Shown here piece by piece: positions 17,030 through 25,315 of a stretch of 59,222 nt of DNA. The translations under genes and the position numbers were made by a program. The notes under the pieces were generated by a model. It ran no database searches and was not told the DNA's origin. It saw only the letters and a list, made by a program, of their open reading frames with translations. The DNA lies in assembly GCA_900548365.1 (NCBI GenBank), contig URKM01000008.1:1-59222 (forward strand), written 5' to 3'. The first letter of the stretch is position 1. The number at the start of each line of letters is the position of its first letter. Origin of the DNA: an uncultured Collinsella sp. GTDB lineage: Bacteria; Actinomycetota; Coriobacteriia; Coriobacteriales; Coriobacteriaceae.

Positions 17030-17362
17030 ATGGTTGACGCATTGGAGATCGGTTATGCGATAAAGCAGCGACGTGCCGAGCTCGGGCTCACGCAGGCGCA
17101 GCTGGCGGAAAGATCCGGGGTTTCAAAGCGCTGCCTGTGGTCGATGGAGCTGGGCCAGAGCTCGGGTGTGCAGCTGGATAAGCTCACTGCGGTGCTGACC
17201 GCCTTGGAGCTTGAATTGACGCTGGGCCCTGCTGACAAGAACCGAGAGGATGCCGCGAAGCGGACCTCGGATATCCCCGCAGGTCTGGACGAGTTGTTCC
17301 GACCCCAAGAGGGCGCTTTGGAGGCGCTGCGTATCTTGACGGGAGGCAAACATGGCGAGTAA
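17030..17362 (+). CDS. HipB-like Xre-family antitoxin
   Basis: A 110-residue helix-turn-helix protein. Its core EIGYAIKQRRAELGLTQAQL, then AERSGVSKRCLWSMELG, is a canonical Xre fold. The C-terminal tail is charged and probably contacts HipA. TGGAGG lies 9 nt before the ATG. It overlaps hipA by 11 nt and follows a clear palindromic operator. By family it neutralises HipA and represses the operon. Confidence 0.9.
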   Translation: MVDALEIGYAIKQRRAELGLTQAQLAERSGVSKRCLWSMELGQSSGVQLDKLTAVLTALELELTLGPADKNREDAAKRTSDIPAGLDELFRPQEGALEALRILTGGKHGE

Positions 17363-18653
17363 GGACCTGGACGTCTATATCGCGGGCGATCACGCCGGAA
17401 CGCTATCTCAAGGCGAATCCGGCTCCCTTACATTTGAATACGGCAGCACCTACCGTGGTGTTCCGCTCTCCTTGTCGATGCCGCGTTCGACGCGAGCATA
17501 TCATGATCGCGTTGTCCGTCCATATCTTTGGGGGCTCTTGCCCGAGGACCCTGATGCGCTGAAGGGCATATCACGGTCGACGGGGGTGTCGCCGAGTAAC
17601 CCGTTCGCGTTGTTAACGTTCATCGGAAGAGACTGCCCCGGCGCCGTTCAATTCTGCGCGCCAGGTTCGTATCCAAGCCGCGGGTCCAAACTCGTGCCAA
17701 TCACGGAGACCCAAATTGCCGAGCGACTTTCCGAAGGCCGGGCGGGCGGCAGGGGCTGGCTGGCCGAAAATGAGCGTTGGAGCCTGGCGGGTCAGCAGAG
17801 TAAATTTGCACTTAGAAAAGATGGCGATCGTTGGTTCTCCTGTGAAGGCGATGCCCCTACAACGCACATGCTGAAAAGCGGCGTGAGAGGCTTGGAGCAT
17901 CAGGCACTCAATGAATATGTTTGCATGCGCTTGGCCGCCTTGTGCGGAATTCGCTCTGCGCATGTGTCTTATCGAGAATTTGAGGGTGCTCATGGGCTTG
18001 AGCCGGCGATAGTGATCGAGCGTTATGACAGGAAATGGGATGACGGGAAAGTCACACGTTTGCATCAGGAAGATTTCTGTCAGGCGCTTGGTTGCCTTCC
18101 GGAGAAGAAGTACGCAGCCGACGGTGGGCCGGGCGTGAAGGAAATCGTCGGGGTGCTTAAGCGTACCTCGCAATCTCAGATAAATGTCGTCGAGTTTCTT
18201 CAGATGCTCTTCTTCAACTATCTCATTGCTGGAACCGACGCGCATGCAAAGAACTATTCGGTGATGTTGGCTCCGGGGGCTGTGTGTCGTCTGGCACCGC
18301 TATACGATGTCGCTTCTATGGCTCCTTACGTTGACGAACGGGTGTGGGAGCATAAACCAGCCAAGCTCGCCATGTCCATTGGTGGCGAGAATCGTGTCGG
18401 GCATGTTAGTGTCCGAAGCGTGCAGAAGATGGTCGACCAGTGCGGCCTGGAAGAGCTTGGCATTACCGTCGAGGGATGCGTGGCTCTTGCAATCGAGTTG
18501 GCGAACAAAATACCGGGGAATATCGCCGCGGTGTTCGATGGGCTTGAAAAGACGGAAGTAGGCCAGCCCGCGCGTGAGTTGAGGAACCATATGGAGAAGT
18601 CGATTGTCAGGTTATGCGAGAAGTCGATCGCGCGCCTCGAGTTCGATGGCTAA
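17352..18653 (+). CDS. HipA-like serine/threonine kinase toxin
   Basis: A 433-residue HipA homologue of full family length. Landmarks are the N-terminal HipA_N domain (VYIAGDHAGTLSQGESGSLT), the substrate loop RWSLAGQQSKFALRK, the catalytic segment NYLIAGTDAHAKNYSVML and the metal-binding LAPLYDVASM. The usual NTDRH reads GTDAH here; the Asp and Lys-Asn pair are kept, so activity is plausible. HipA kinases phosphorylate aminoacyl-tRNA synthetases and induce dormancy. Base composition is less GC-rich than the housekeeping genes in the window, consistent with acquisition. Confidence 0.93.
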   Translation: MASKDLDVYIAGDHAGTLSQGESGSLTFEYGSTYRGVPLSLSMPRSTRAYHDRVVRPYLWGLLPEDPDALKGISRSTGVSPSNPFALLTFIGRDCPGAVQFCAPGSYPSRGSKLVPITETQIAERLSEGRAGGRGWLAENERWSLAGQQSKFALRKDGDRWFSCEGDAPTTHMLKSGVRGLEHQALNEYVCMRLAALCGIRSAHVSYREFEGAHGLEPAIVIERYDRKWDDGKVTRLHQEDFCQALGCLPEKKYAADGGPGVKEIVGVLKRTSQSQINVVEFLQMLFFNYLIAGTDAHAKNYSVMLAPGAVCRLAPLYDVASMAPYVDERVWEHKPAKLAMSIGGENRVGHVSVRSVQKMVDQCGLEELGITVEGCVALAIELANKIPGNIAAVFDGLEKTEVGQPARELRNHMEKSIVRLCEKSIARLEFDG

Positions 18654-18659
18654 AGCCAC

Positions 18660-18855
18660 AGAGGTCAGCCGATCGTCACCGTCGCTGTTTGTCTTCACAC
18701 GGTGCTTTTCGCGTGATCCGCGCGCTCAAGCCCTTCGGCATAATCACTTTTGCAACAGCTGCTGCAAAATTCGCTCGGCGCGTCGTCGCTCGTGATTGAC
18801 CAGCGGTCCCTTCGCCGTGTACGACCAGGAGACGCCGCGCGTCGAGGCCTTGTAA
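18660..18855 (+). pseudogene. composite relic of a SIMPL-type locus and of the 14.7-kb fragment
   Basis: No intact frame. Three pieces match sequence elsewhere in the window: 18663-18710 resembles 16090-16135; CGTGATCCGCGCGCTC and its continuation resemble the VIRALELFGI segment of the SIMPL gene; and 18722-18790 resembles the SIMPL 3' end and downstream DNA (16839-16905). The last piece (18796-18855) ends VYDQETPRVEAL and a TAA, matching the end of the 14701-14965 fragment. It reads as a collapsed second copy of the 14.7-16.9 kb region. Confidence 0.5.
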
Positions 18856-18945
18856 CGAGCGGGTAAGTCGGAGTGAAGATGGTTGGAGGCGAGCGTCAAC
18901 GCCGCGGACGGTACCTGGACGCGCTGGTTCCTCAGCTGTATACTC

Positions 18946-18964
18946 GTACGTAGTATTTCCGTAC
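18946..18964. promoter_or_regulatory. possible operator upstream of DUF1778/GNAT pair
   Basis: GTACG (18946-18950) and CGTAC (18960-18964) form short inverted arms about 30 bp before the antitoxin start. GTAC-containing repeats are plausible for ribbon-helix-helix antitoxins of this family, but this one is short and unproven. Confidence 0.35.
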
Positions 18965-18992
18965 ACAAGCTACTCCGCAAGAGGAGGACGAC

Positions 18993-19265
18993 ATGGCAGC
19001 GCTTGCTTTGGAAAAGCCCTGCAGGATGGACCTGAGGCTCACTGGCGCGCAAAGGGCCAGCTACGAGGAGGCGGCGGCGCTCAAGGGCCAGACGCTCACG
19101 CAGTGGTCGACCTCCAAGCTCGATGAGGCGGCGGCGGCAGATATAGAGGCTGCGCGCCTCACCAGGCTCACGGGGCCCGCATTCGAGGAGTTCTGCGCGA
19201 TGCTGGACGCCCCGCTACCGGAGTCGACCCGCGAGCTTCTTGTCCGTGAGGAGATCTGGGTATGA
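18993..19265 (+). CDS. DUF1778 (TacA-like) antitoxin
   Basis: A 90-residue ribbon-helix-helix antitoxin. MDLRLTGAQRASYEEAAALK followed by TLTQWSTSKLDEAA is the DUF1778 pattern. The C-terminal FEEFCAMLDAPLPESTRELL matches the segment that blocks the acetyltransferase in related pairs. GAGGAGGACGAC precedes the ATG, and the stop overlaps the toxin start by 4 nt. Confidence 0.9.
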   Translation: MAALALEKPCRMDLRLTGAQRASYEEAAALKGQTLTQWSTSKLDEAAAADIEAARLTRLTGPAFEEFCAMLDAPLPESTRELLVREEIWV

Positions 19266-19738
19266 CGGCTGGGTTCTCCCGGCCGGTCCAGCTTTCGGCT
19301 GGGGAGCGCATAGAGGGTTTCCATTGCGGCGTTGAAATCGTTGGCTCGTGGGCTGCGCGCCATGCCGCCACCGCCCGTGCCCGTGGCACGGCCGTCATCT
19401 ATGTGTCGCGCTGCGCCGGGCGCGTAGCGGGCTTCTATACACTGAGCACGCATTCCGTCGTGCGATCCGATGTTGGCGGCGGATGGCTCACCCGTAACGC
19501 TCCCTCCCAGGTCCCTGCTGTGTTCCTTGGGATGCTCGGCGTGGATGACGATTTCAAGGGGATGGGCCTTGGCGCCGCTCTGCTGCGCGATGCGATCATC
19601 AATGCCTTCAAGGTCGCGGCTATCGCCGGTGCACGGGCGCTCGTGGTCGATCCCGTGGATGATTCGGCCGCGGCGTTCTATGCCCGTTACGGCTTCAGGC
19701 GCATAGGAGATTCGGGTCGTATGGCCATCGGGCTGTAG
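19262..19738 (+). CDS. GNAT (TacT-like) aminoacyl-tRNA acetyltransferase toxin
   Basis: A 158-residue GNAT protein paired with a DUF1778 antitoxin, the TacAT arrangement. The acetyl-CoA loop is visible around VFLGMLGVDDDFKGMGLGAA (Q/RxxGxG/A-like FKGMGLG), and the C-terminal FYARYGFRRIGD holds the family's catalytic Tyr region. Related toxins acetylate charged tRNAs and stop translation. All key segments are intact. Confidence 0.9.
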   Translation: MTAGFSRPVQLSAGERIEGFHCGVEIVGSWAARHAATARARGTAVIYVSRCAGRVAGFYTLSTHSVVRSDVGGGWLTRNAPSQVPAVFLGMLGVDDDFKGMGLGAALLRDAIINAFKVAAIAGARALVVDPVDDSAAAFYARYGFRRIGDSGRMAIGL

Positions 19739-19824
19739 ATGGACGACGGGCTTGCCTTCTCGGAGGTGAGCGCATTCGCATATATGGGTGAGGTTCGCTC
19801 TCGGTGCGCAGTCGCTCCAACGCG

Positions 19825-19930
19825 TCACGTCTGCGCCTCGTCCAACCCTTTGTGGAAGGCCCGCGCTTTCTCACGAAGATCGCTGTGGTTGAAGACGATG
19901 CGGTATCGGTAGCCAGTTTCATCAGCCGCG
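19825..19930 (-). pseudogene. C-terminal fragment of an unidentified minus-strand gene
   Basis: On the minus strand a coherent tail, DETGYRYRIVFNHSDLREKA then RAFHKGLDEAQT, ends in a stop at 19825. Upstream, the same frame enters the antisense of the next gene and loses sense. Probably the remains of a gene cut by rearrangement at the DUF2314-like gene's 3' end. Family unknown. Confidence 0.35.
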
Positions 19931-19945
19931 TGCTGAAGGCTGCTC

Positions 19946-21157
19946 CTACACCTCATCCAACAGCACCGCGGCCTCGATCCCGCGTTCTCCGTCCTTTTGG
20001 AATGCCAGCGGGAGCACGTCGCCCGCATGGACGTCCAGGTCCTGCTCGGGTTCGTTGAGCAGCGTTCCGAAGATCGTGTCATCCCGCAGGTCGCACAGCC
20101 GCAGCCAGACCAGCTCCGGTTTGGCGGTCCCGCTTGGTAGTAGCAGCACCTGCACGTCGTCTGGGAACAGGGGATGGCGGATGGGGTCGAGGAACTCCGT
20201 GTCGCGCAGTTCGAGCACCGCCGGATTCTTGGGCGCATAAACCTCGTCCGCCTCGTACGTGAACCGCTCGAACGCATGCGGGTCTATGCCCGTGGGGCAC
20301 CATATTGCCTGGGTGAGCGCCCCGGCCCTGATAATCGCGAACAGGCTCTCATCACGTTCGTGGGTCACCCAGCTCGCCCCGTCGATCGCCGCGGGGCAGA
20401 TGTAGCGAAAGCTCAGGCCACATTGACAGTCGATATAGGGCCAGGCCAGGATGCCGGCTTCCACTTCCTCGGGAGCCGCCTTGAGCCATGTGCCGTCGTC
20501 GTCTGGACCCGGGGCCAAGAACACCACGTTGTCCATGAGTGCGCGAAAGCTCGTTTCGCCTACGAGCCACACGGCTTCGGCCGGCATGGGGTCGGGGGCA
20601 TACAGCTCGCCTGCGGGGCCGAGTCCCACTGGATCCGCGCATCGCTCGAGCCATTGGCTGGTGGCGAGCTCGGGGATAGGCTCCTGCTGGCATCGCGCCC
20701 GGAAGCGCGCACGGATGTCCTCCACGTTGAGCCCGGGCATGTCGAACTCCGCATGCTCGAAGAGGCGCCAGCGCTCGTCGTCCAGCAGATGCAACAACGT
20801 AATCTGCGCTTTGCCTTCGTATTCGTACACGTCGACCACCTTGAAGCGCGATTCCGGCAGGGCGACGTGCAGGCCCCAGTTTGTGTCGTGCTCGTATTCG
20901 GTAAGGTCGTGCATGTGGTTGGAAAGGATGGCGAAACGGTGCGTTGCGATCATGCCGCCCACGCGGCAGGAGGCGTCGACGGGCGCTTTGTCGCGGATAA
21001 CGAGCCCGGGCGCGTAGAGCTCGGCGACACGAGGATCGAGGTCGACGTCTCGCACATAGGTGGTGAGTCCGGGCAGCATATCGTTCAACGCGCCCTCGAG
21101 CTCTTCGACGCCGACGCCGAGCGTTCCCCTGGTCTCTTTGTCTAAATTGGTTTCCAT
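19946..21157 (-). CDS. DUF2314/DUF4026-like protein
   Basis: A 403-residue soluble protein with AAGGAG upstream of the ATG. The C-terminal ~90 residues (ELVWLRLCDLRDDTIFGTLL then NEPEQDLDVHAGDVLPLAF) follow the DUF2314/DUF4026 pattern, in which a Trp-Val/Leu strand is followed by G-x-L-x-N-x-P and a Gly-Asp turn. The N-terminal 300 residues have no clear assignment. It stands alone, facing the acetyltransferase gene. Function is unknown in the family. Confidence 0.6.
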   Translation of the reverse strand: METNLDKETRGTLGVGVEELEGALNDMLPGLTTYVRDVDLDPRVAELYAPGLVIRDKAPVDASCRVGGMIATHRFAILSNHMHDLTEYEHDTNWGLHVALPESRFKVVDVYEYEGKAQITLLHLLDDERWRLFEHAEFDMPGLNVEDIRARFRARCQQEPIPELATSQWLERCADPVGLGPAGELYAPDPMPAEAVWLVGETSFRALMDNVVFLAPGPDDDGTWLKAAPEEVEAGILAWPYIDCQCGLSFRYICPAAIDGASWVTHERDESLFAIIRAGALTQAIWCPTGIDPHAFERFTYEADEVYAPKNPAVLELRDTEFLDPIRHPLFPDDVQVLLLPSGTAKPELVWLRLCDLRDDTIFGTLLNEPEQDLDVHAGDVLPLAFQKDGERGIEAAVLLDEV

Positions 21158-21632
21158 GGCTGCTCCTTGCGTCTAGAAGTTGTCAAGGGTGGTATTCCCA
21201 GCGTCTTGGGGAAGGAAGTTCGCCTGCAGTTGATCTTCATCTACCTTCCCTTCTCGACGTTGGGTCCGTGCAGGATGTTCGTATGCTTGGCGACCATGTT
21301 ATCCTCCCCGGTCGCATGTGGGCGTACCGCAAGAAGGACATGAAGCGGCAGGTGGAGAAGGATTCTGGAAGCGCTCGCCGAGTCGCCTTTGCAATATCCT
21401 GCGAACTGCTTGAATCACAAAAGCTGCGACAGGGTGCGGGATGGGTTCACTTCGGTGCATCTGGCGGGCGGGCGCCACTCGAAGGGGCTTTCGCGTTTCC
21501 CGTCCCTAACGGAGATTGGAGGAGCGTCGACGCGCTCATGCCCTCTATGCGCCCTTTAGGGCGTTCGTTCGGTTTTATGAGGTGCTGCTCGAATTATAAT
21601 GACTGGATTCGTGCATTCGAGAAAGGATGGGC
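21158..21632. promoter_or_regulatory. long leader with relic operator, palindrome and promoter of the surface protein
   Basis: No gene I can support; the 124-codon frame 21268-21642 lacks motifs and runs into the next gene's start. Around 21395-21421 there is a 27-bp stretch matching the hip operator's left arm and spacer at about 24 positions. CGCCCT-TT-AGGGCG is a perfect 14-bp palindrome (21550-21563). A TATAAT hexamer at 21595-21600 lies 33 bp before the downstream start and is the likely -10 box. Confidence 0.5.
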
Positions 21633-24539
21633 ATGCCGATGAGGAGATGTGACAACGGGCTTACCAAGGACAGGGTGCGGCGGGCCGCCGCCTTCGTGCT
21701 CTGCGCGGGGCTGGTGGCCGCTGCCCCCGCGGCGGCGCACGCGCTGGAGAGCGTGCCCGCGAGCGCGCAGGGGCGGTCGGCCTCGGCGGCGCAGGGCGCC
21801 AGCGCCCAGGCTGCCCAGCCGACTCAGATGAAGATCGAGGACTACCTCAAGAGCTGCTGGAAGGAGCGGAGGACCGAGGTCGATCTCACGCCGTACGGCA
21901 TCACCGATGAAGAGCTGAACACCGTCCTCTTCGGCATCCACTACGAGGAGCCCGAATACTATTGGACCATTCGCTACCAGGTATATGACACGGATAGGGT
22001 GACGGGAAAGGTCACGACGTATTACCCGCAGTACACCGATGAGGTGGGCACCCCGTTCGACCGCAGCGAGGAGCTGGAGCGCGAATGGGACGTCGTCCGG
22101 ATGCTCACGGAAAACTGCACCACGGATGTGGAGAAGGCGCTCGTCGTGCACGACCACCTCGTGCGCACCATCACCTACAGCAAGAAGCTGGGCACCCATA
22201 TTCCGCACGACATCGAGGGCGGTATCCTGGAGAAGCAGTGCGTGTGCGAGGGCTACGCGCTCGCGTATAAGTACTATATGAACCGTTTGGGCGTCCCCTG
22301 CAAGGTGGTGAGCGGTGCCGCGGGCGGGGAGTCCCACGCGTGGAACCAGATCGAGATCGACGGCAAGTGGTACATGGTTGATGCCACCTGGGACGATCCC
22401 AACGACTCGGACCACACGGTCAAGCACCAGTATTTCCTGAAAAGCGAGCACGCTTTCCCCCGGCACGATTGGGTCAAGGACAACTTCGAGCGCTGCACCG
22501 ACACCACCTATGACGATGCATCGTGGGCTCAGATGCCGCGCAACATGGCCGGCTACCAGGGGTCCCTCATCGTTCCCGGCTACTTCATAGGCGACGACGG
22601 GCTGAAGACCGGCATCTGGAAATTCGACGCCAAGAACCTGGCGGCCCCAGGCACGCTGGCCGTCGAGATCAACGACACGTGGGAGCTGAGCTCGGGCCAG
22701 ATGGGCGTGGGCTTGGCGGAGGTCTCCTACTACGACGGCATGCTGTACTACAACACGCCGAAGGCGGTGTGGCGATGGGACTTCTCGGAACCCGCCCAAC
22801 CCGAGAAGGTCTTCGAGCTCGAGGCGGACGATCCCGACCAGATCTGGTATCTGCACGTGGCGGATGGCAAGGTTTATTACGAGACGGCGCGCTATGCAAA
22901 CGACGTTCGGGAGCACCGCGAGTTCGTATTCGACAAGGACTTCCAAAAGGTCGCGCATCCCATCGCGGTGACGGGCGACGTGCTCGAGCTCAAGGTCGGC
23001 GGCAGCCCGAAGGGCGACTTCCTGCGCGCCGCCGCCCCGGGCGCGCTCTCGTTCGCGTCCAATGACCCCTCGATCTGTGAGGTCGAGCCGATCATGGGCG
23101 GCAAGTCCGTCCAGCTCCATCCGAAGAAGGCGGGCAGGACGACGGTTACGGTCACCGCGACGGAAACGGACCACTACCTGCCGGGTAAGAGGGACGTGAC
23201 GATCATCGTCACCGGGGATGAGCCGGTGGAGGAGAAGTCCACCGTGAGCTTCGAGGCGGGTCCCAACGGCGCGCTGCGGGCGGTCGACAGCGCGACGAAG
23301 GAGGGCATCTCCAGCGGCGCTCAGGTGGACAAGAACACGAGCGTCCTGTATACGGCCACCCCGGAGATGGGCTATTCCGTGAAGCAGTGGATCGTCAACG
23401 GAAGCGTTTACGGGGAGCAGGGGAGCGTCTACACGGGCACCGAGCTCCTGCGCACGGTGACGGCTGCCGCGGACCATGTGAAGGTCGAGTTCGCGAAGGA
23501 CCCCGAGCCCGAGCCCAAGGAGTTCACCGTCACCTTCAAGCTGGGTTATGAGGGCGCCAAGGATCCCGAGCCGGTGAAGGTGACCGAGGGCAAGACGGTG
23601 TCAAAACCCGCCGCCGACCCGGTGCGCGAGGGCTATATCTTCAAGGGATGGTTCAACGGCGCCGCGCTCTACAGCTTCGATACCCCGGTGACGGCAGATC
23701 TGACCCTTACGGCGAAGTGGGAGCAGGTCGTCGAGCCCGCGCCGCAGGTCGACAAGTCCGAGCTGCGTGCCGCGTTCGACGAGTGCAAGGTGCTGGATGC
23801 CAAGGATTACACGACGATGACCTGGTATCCGTTCTCGGCCGCCCTCGATTGCGCGCAGTGGGTTCTGAAGGATGAGGACGCTACCCAGCCGCAGGTCGAT
23901 GAGGCCCTGAAGGGGCTCGAGGCCGCCCGTGCCGGCTTGAAGAAGGTCGAGAAGATCGCCTTCGCCGACGTCGACGAGGGAACGTCGCATAAGGATGACG
24001 TCGAGTGGCTTGCCGCCAACGGCATCACCAAGGGCTGGGCTGTCGATGACGGCGTCTTCGAGTTCCGCCCCTATGCTACGGTGCGGCGTGCCGATATGGC
24101 CGAGTTCCTCTACCGCCTCGCCGGCGAGCCTGCGTTCGATATCGCTACGGCGCCCGAATTCACCGATGTGGATGAGAGCACGCCGCACTACCGGGCGATC
24201 CTGTGGCTCGCGTCCGAGGGGATCTCGACGGGCTGGAAGCTGGCCGACGGCACGGTGGAGTTCCGCCCCTATGGCGAGATCACCCGCTGCGACATGGCCG
24301 CGTTCCTCTACCGTATGGCTGGCGAGCCCGAGTTCGAGGCCGCGGACGCCTTTGTCGACGTGGATGGGGACACCCCGCACCGCAAGGCCGTCCTGTGGCT
24401 CGCCGAGTCCGGCGTGTCCGCCGGCTGGACCGCCGAGGACGGCACCAAGGCGTTCCGCCCCTACGACCAGATCGTCCGCTGCGACATGGCCGCGTTCCTG
24501 CATCGCATGGCGGAAAAGGACCTGGTGGACCTGAAGTAG
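21633..24539 (+). CDS. secreted transglutaminase-like surface protein with FIVAR and SLH-like repeats
   Basis: About 968 residues. A signal peptide (basic start, then AAAFVLCAGLVAAAPAAAHA) directs export. Near residues 170-260 is a transglutaminase-like cysteine-protease fold with the triad in CVCEGYALAYKYYM (Cys), GESHAWNQIEI (His) and YMVDATWDDP (Asp). A Big-like segment, an InlB/Flg_new-type repeat (FTVTFKLGYEG to LTLTAKWEQ), a FIVAR-like helical domain, and three SLH-like repeats follow, the latter starting FADVDEGTSHKDDVEWLA, FTDVDESTPHYRAILWLA and FVDVDGDTPHRKAVLWLA. These would anchor it in the cell wall. The ATG at 21633 has the best spacing from GAAAGG; 21627 and 21639 are alternatives. 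Confidence 0.85.
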   Translation: MPMRRCDNGLTKDRVRRAAAFVLCAGLVAAAPAAAHALESVPASAQGRSASAAQGASAQAAQPTQMKIEDYLKSCWKERRTEVDLTPYGITDEELNTVLFGIHYEEPEYYWTIRYQVYDTDRVTGKVTTYYPQYTDEVGTPFDRSEELEREWDVVRMLTENCTTDVEKALVVHDHLVRTITYSKKLGTHIPHDIEGGILEKQCVCEGYALAYKYYMNRLGVPCKVVSGAAGGESHAWNQIEIDGKWYMVDATWDDPNDSDHTVKHQYFLKSEHAFPRHDWVKDNFERCTDTTYDDASWAQMPRNMAGYQGSLIVPGYFIGDDGLKTGIWKFDAKNLAAPGTLAVEINDTWELSSGQMGVGLAEVSYYDGMLYYNTPKAVWRWDFSEPAQPEKVFELEADDPDQIWYLHVADGKVYYETARYANDVREHREFVFDKDFQKVAHPIAVTGDVLELKVGGSPKGDFLRAAAPGALSFASNDPSICEVEPIMGGKSVQLHPKKAGRTTVTVTATETDHYLPGKRDVTIIVTGDEPVEEKSTVSFEAGPNGALRAVDSATKEGISSGAQVDKNTSVLYTATPEMGYSVKQWIVNGSVYGEQGSVYTGTELLRTVTAAADHVKVEFAKDPEPEPKEFTVTFKLGYEGAKDPEPVKVTEGKTVSKPAADPVREGYIFKGWFNGAALYSFDTPVTADLTLTAKWEQVVEPAPQVDKSELRAAFDECKVLDAKDYTTMTWYPFSAALDCAQWVLKDEDATQPQVDEALKGLEAARAGLKKVEKIAFADVDEGTSHKDDVEWLAANGITKGWAVDDGVFEFRPYATVRRADMAEFLYRLAGEPAFDIATAPEFTDVDESTPHYRAILWLASEGISTGWKLADGTVEFRPYGEITRCDMAAFLYRMAGEPEFEAADAFVDVDGDTPHRKAVLWLAESGVSAGWTAEDGTKAFRPYDQIVRCDMAAFLHRMAEKDLVDLK

Positions 24540-24547
24540 TTAACGCC

Positions 24548-24644
24548 CTCCTCAAAAAGGGACAGGCGCTTTTCTGAGGCGTCCGCGCGCTCGAAAAGGG
24601 GACAGGCACTTTTCTGAGGAGTCCGCATGCTCGAAAAGGGTGGG
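24548..24644. repeat. two and a half copies of a ~40-bp GGGACAGGC repeat
   Basis: Units start at 24548, 24590 and 24630 (partial). Each contains AAAAGGGGACAGGCACTTTT followed by CTGAGG and GTCCGC. The AAAAG/CTTTT arms make a small hairpin, so it may also end transcription of the surface-protein gene. The same core appears inverted at 36393-36419 and in degraded form near 25155 and 40455. Confidence 0.75.
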
Positions 24645-24750
24645 GCTTCGCCTCCCGCTGTTTGAGTGGCGCAGGGGGTCTGGCTTTCGAGCCGGGCCCC
24701 CTTTTCGCGTTTCGTGCCCGTCCGCCGCCCGTGGTCTCGGATACGAATCA

Positions 24751-24894
24751 CGGGCGGCTAGCGGTACGGGCGGCCGGTGGCGCGGGCGGCTGGCGGCGCG
24801 GGCGGCCAGTGGCGCGAGCGGCTAGCGGCGCGGGCAGCTGGCGGCACGGCGGACCCCTGGCACGAGCAGCTGGCGGCACGGCGGACCCCTGGCG
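24751..24894. repeat. nine 16-bp GC-rich tandem units
   Basis: Nine consecutive units of exactly 16 bp, consensus close to CGGGCGGCTGGCGGCG. Units 6-7 and 8-9 form a duplicated 32-bp higher-order pair ending GGACCCCTGGC. There are no spacers, so this is not CRISPR. No long credible gene reads through it. Confidence 0.85.
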
Positions 24895-24897
24895 TTT

Positions 24898-25022
24898 CGT
24901 GCATATTAAGGCAGCGAGCGATTTTTCGTGCATCCGAAGGCAGCTAATGGCGTCGTTCTGCGATTTTTGCTGCCTTGAGGTGCACGAAAATCGGATAGCT
25001 GCCTTCAATTGCACCAAATCGG
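24898..25022. repeat. nested inverted-repeat element (four related arms)
   Basis: Two direct arms, 24898-24914 and 24919-24944, share CGTGCAT...AAGGCAGC. Two inverted arms, 24969-24993 and 24998-25022, share GCTGCCTT...TGCAC...AAATCGG. The inner pair folds into a ~25-bp imperfect stem with a ~24-nt loop. It resembles a miniature mobile or REP-like element. From here to the next start (25315) no gene is apparent. Confidence 0.7.
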
Positions 25023-25315
25023 CGGGCGTCATCGGCAGTCGCTCCCGGTATGGACGACGCGGCGGCCAGGCTGTCGCGTCCCCGCGTCTTGCTTGTCGTC
25101 CCATGCCGTGCGGGCGGGGGATTCGTTTCCTGCAAGCCGCGCCGGCCTCAGATTGGTGCCTGTCCCCAAATTGAGGTTCGTCGGTCCAGCCGCGCGGCCG
25201 CTGCCGTTGCGTCGCCGTCCGCCGCCTCCCTGTGGCGCGGTAGTGCAAGATGGCTACAATGACGAGGTGAAGGAAGACGTGCCAGCAGGCGGGAAACGGT
25301 GAAGGGGAGCCAATC

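Noticed and set aside
21268..21642. 124-codon open frame upstream of the surface protein
   Set aside because: No ribosome site or motif, and it spans the likely promoter, the palindrome and the relic operator. It may contain gene debris but cannot be supported as a gene.
21594..23477. 627-codon open frame on the minus strand
   Set aside because: Antisense of the transglutaminase-like surface protein, whose signal peptide, catalytic triad and repeats are clear on the plus strand.
24751..24894. possible CRISPR array
   Set aside because: Units are 16 bp, directly adjacent and degenerate, with no spacers and no cas genes nearby.
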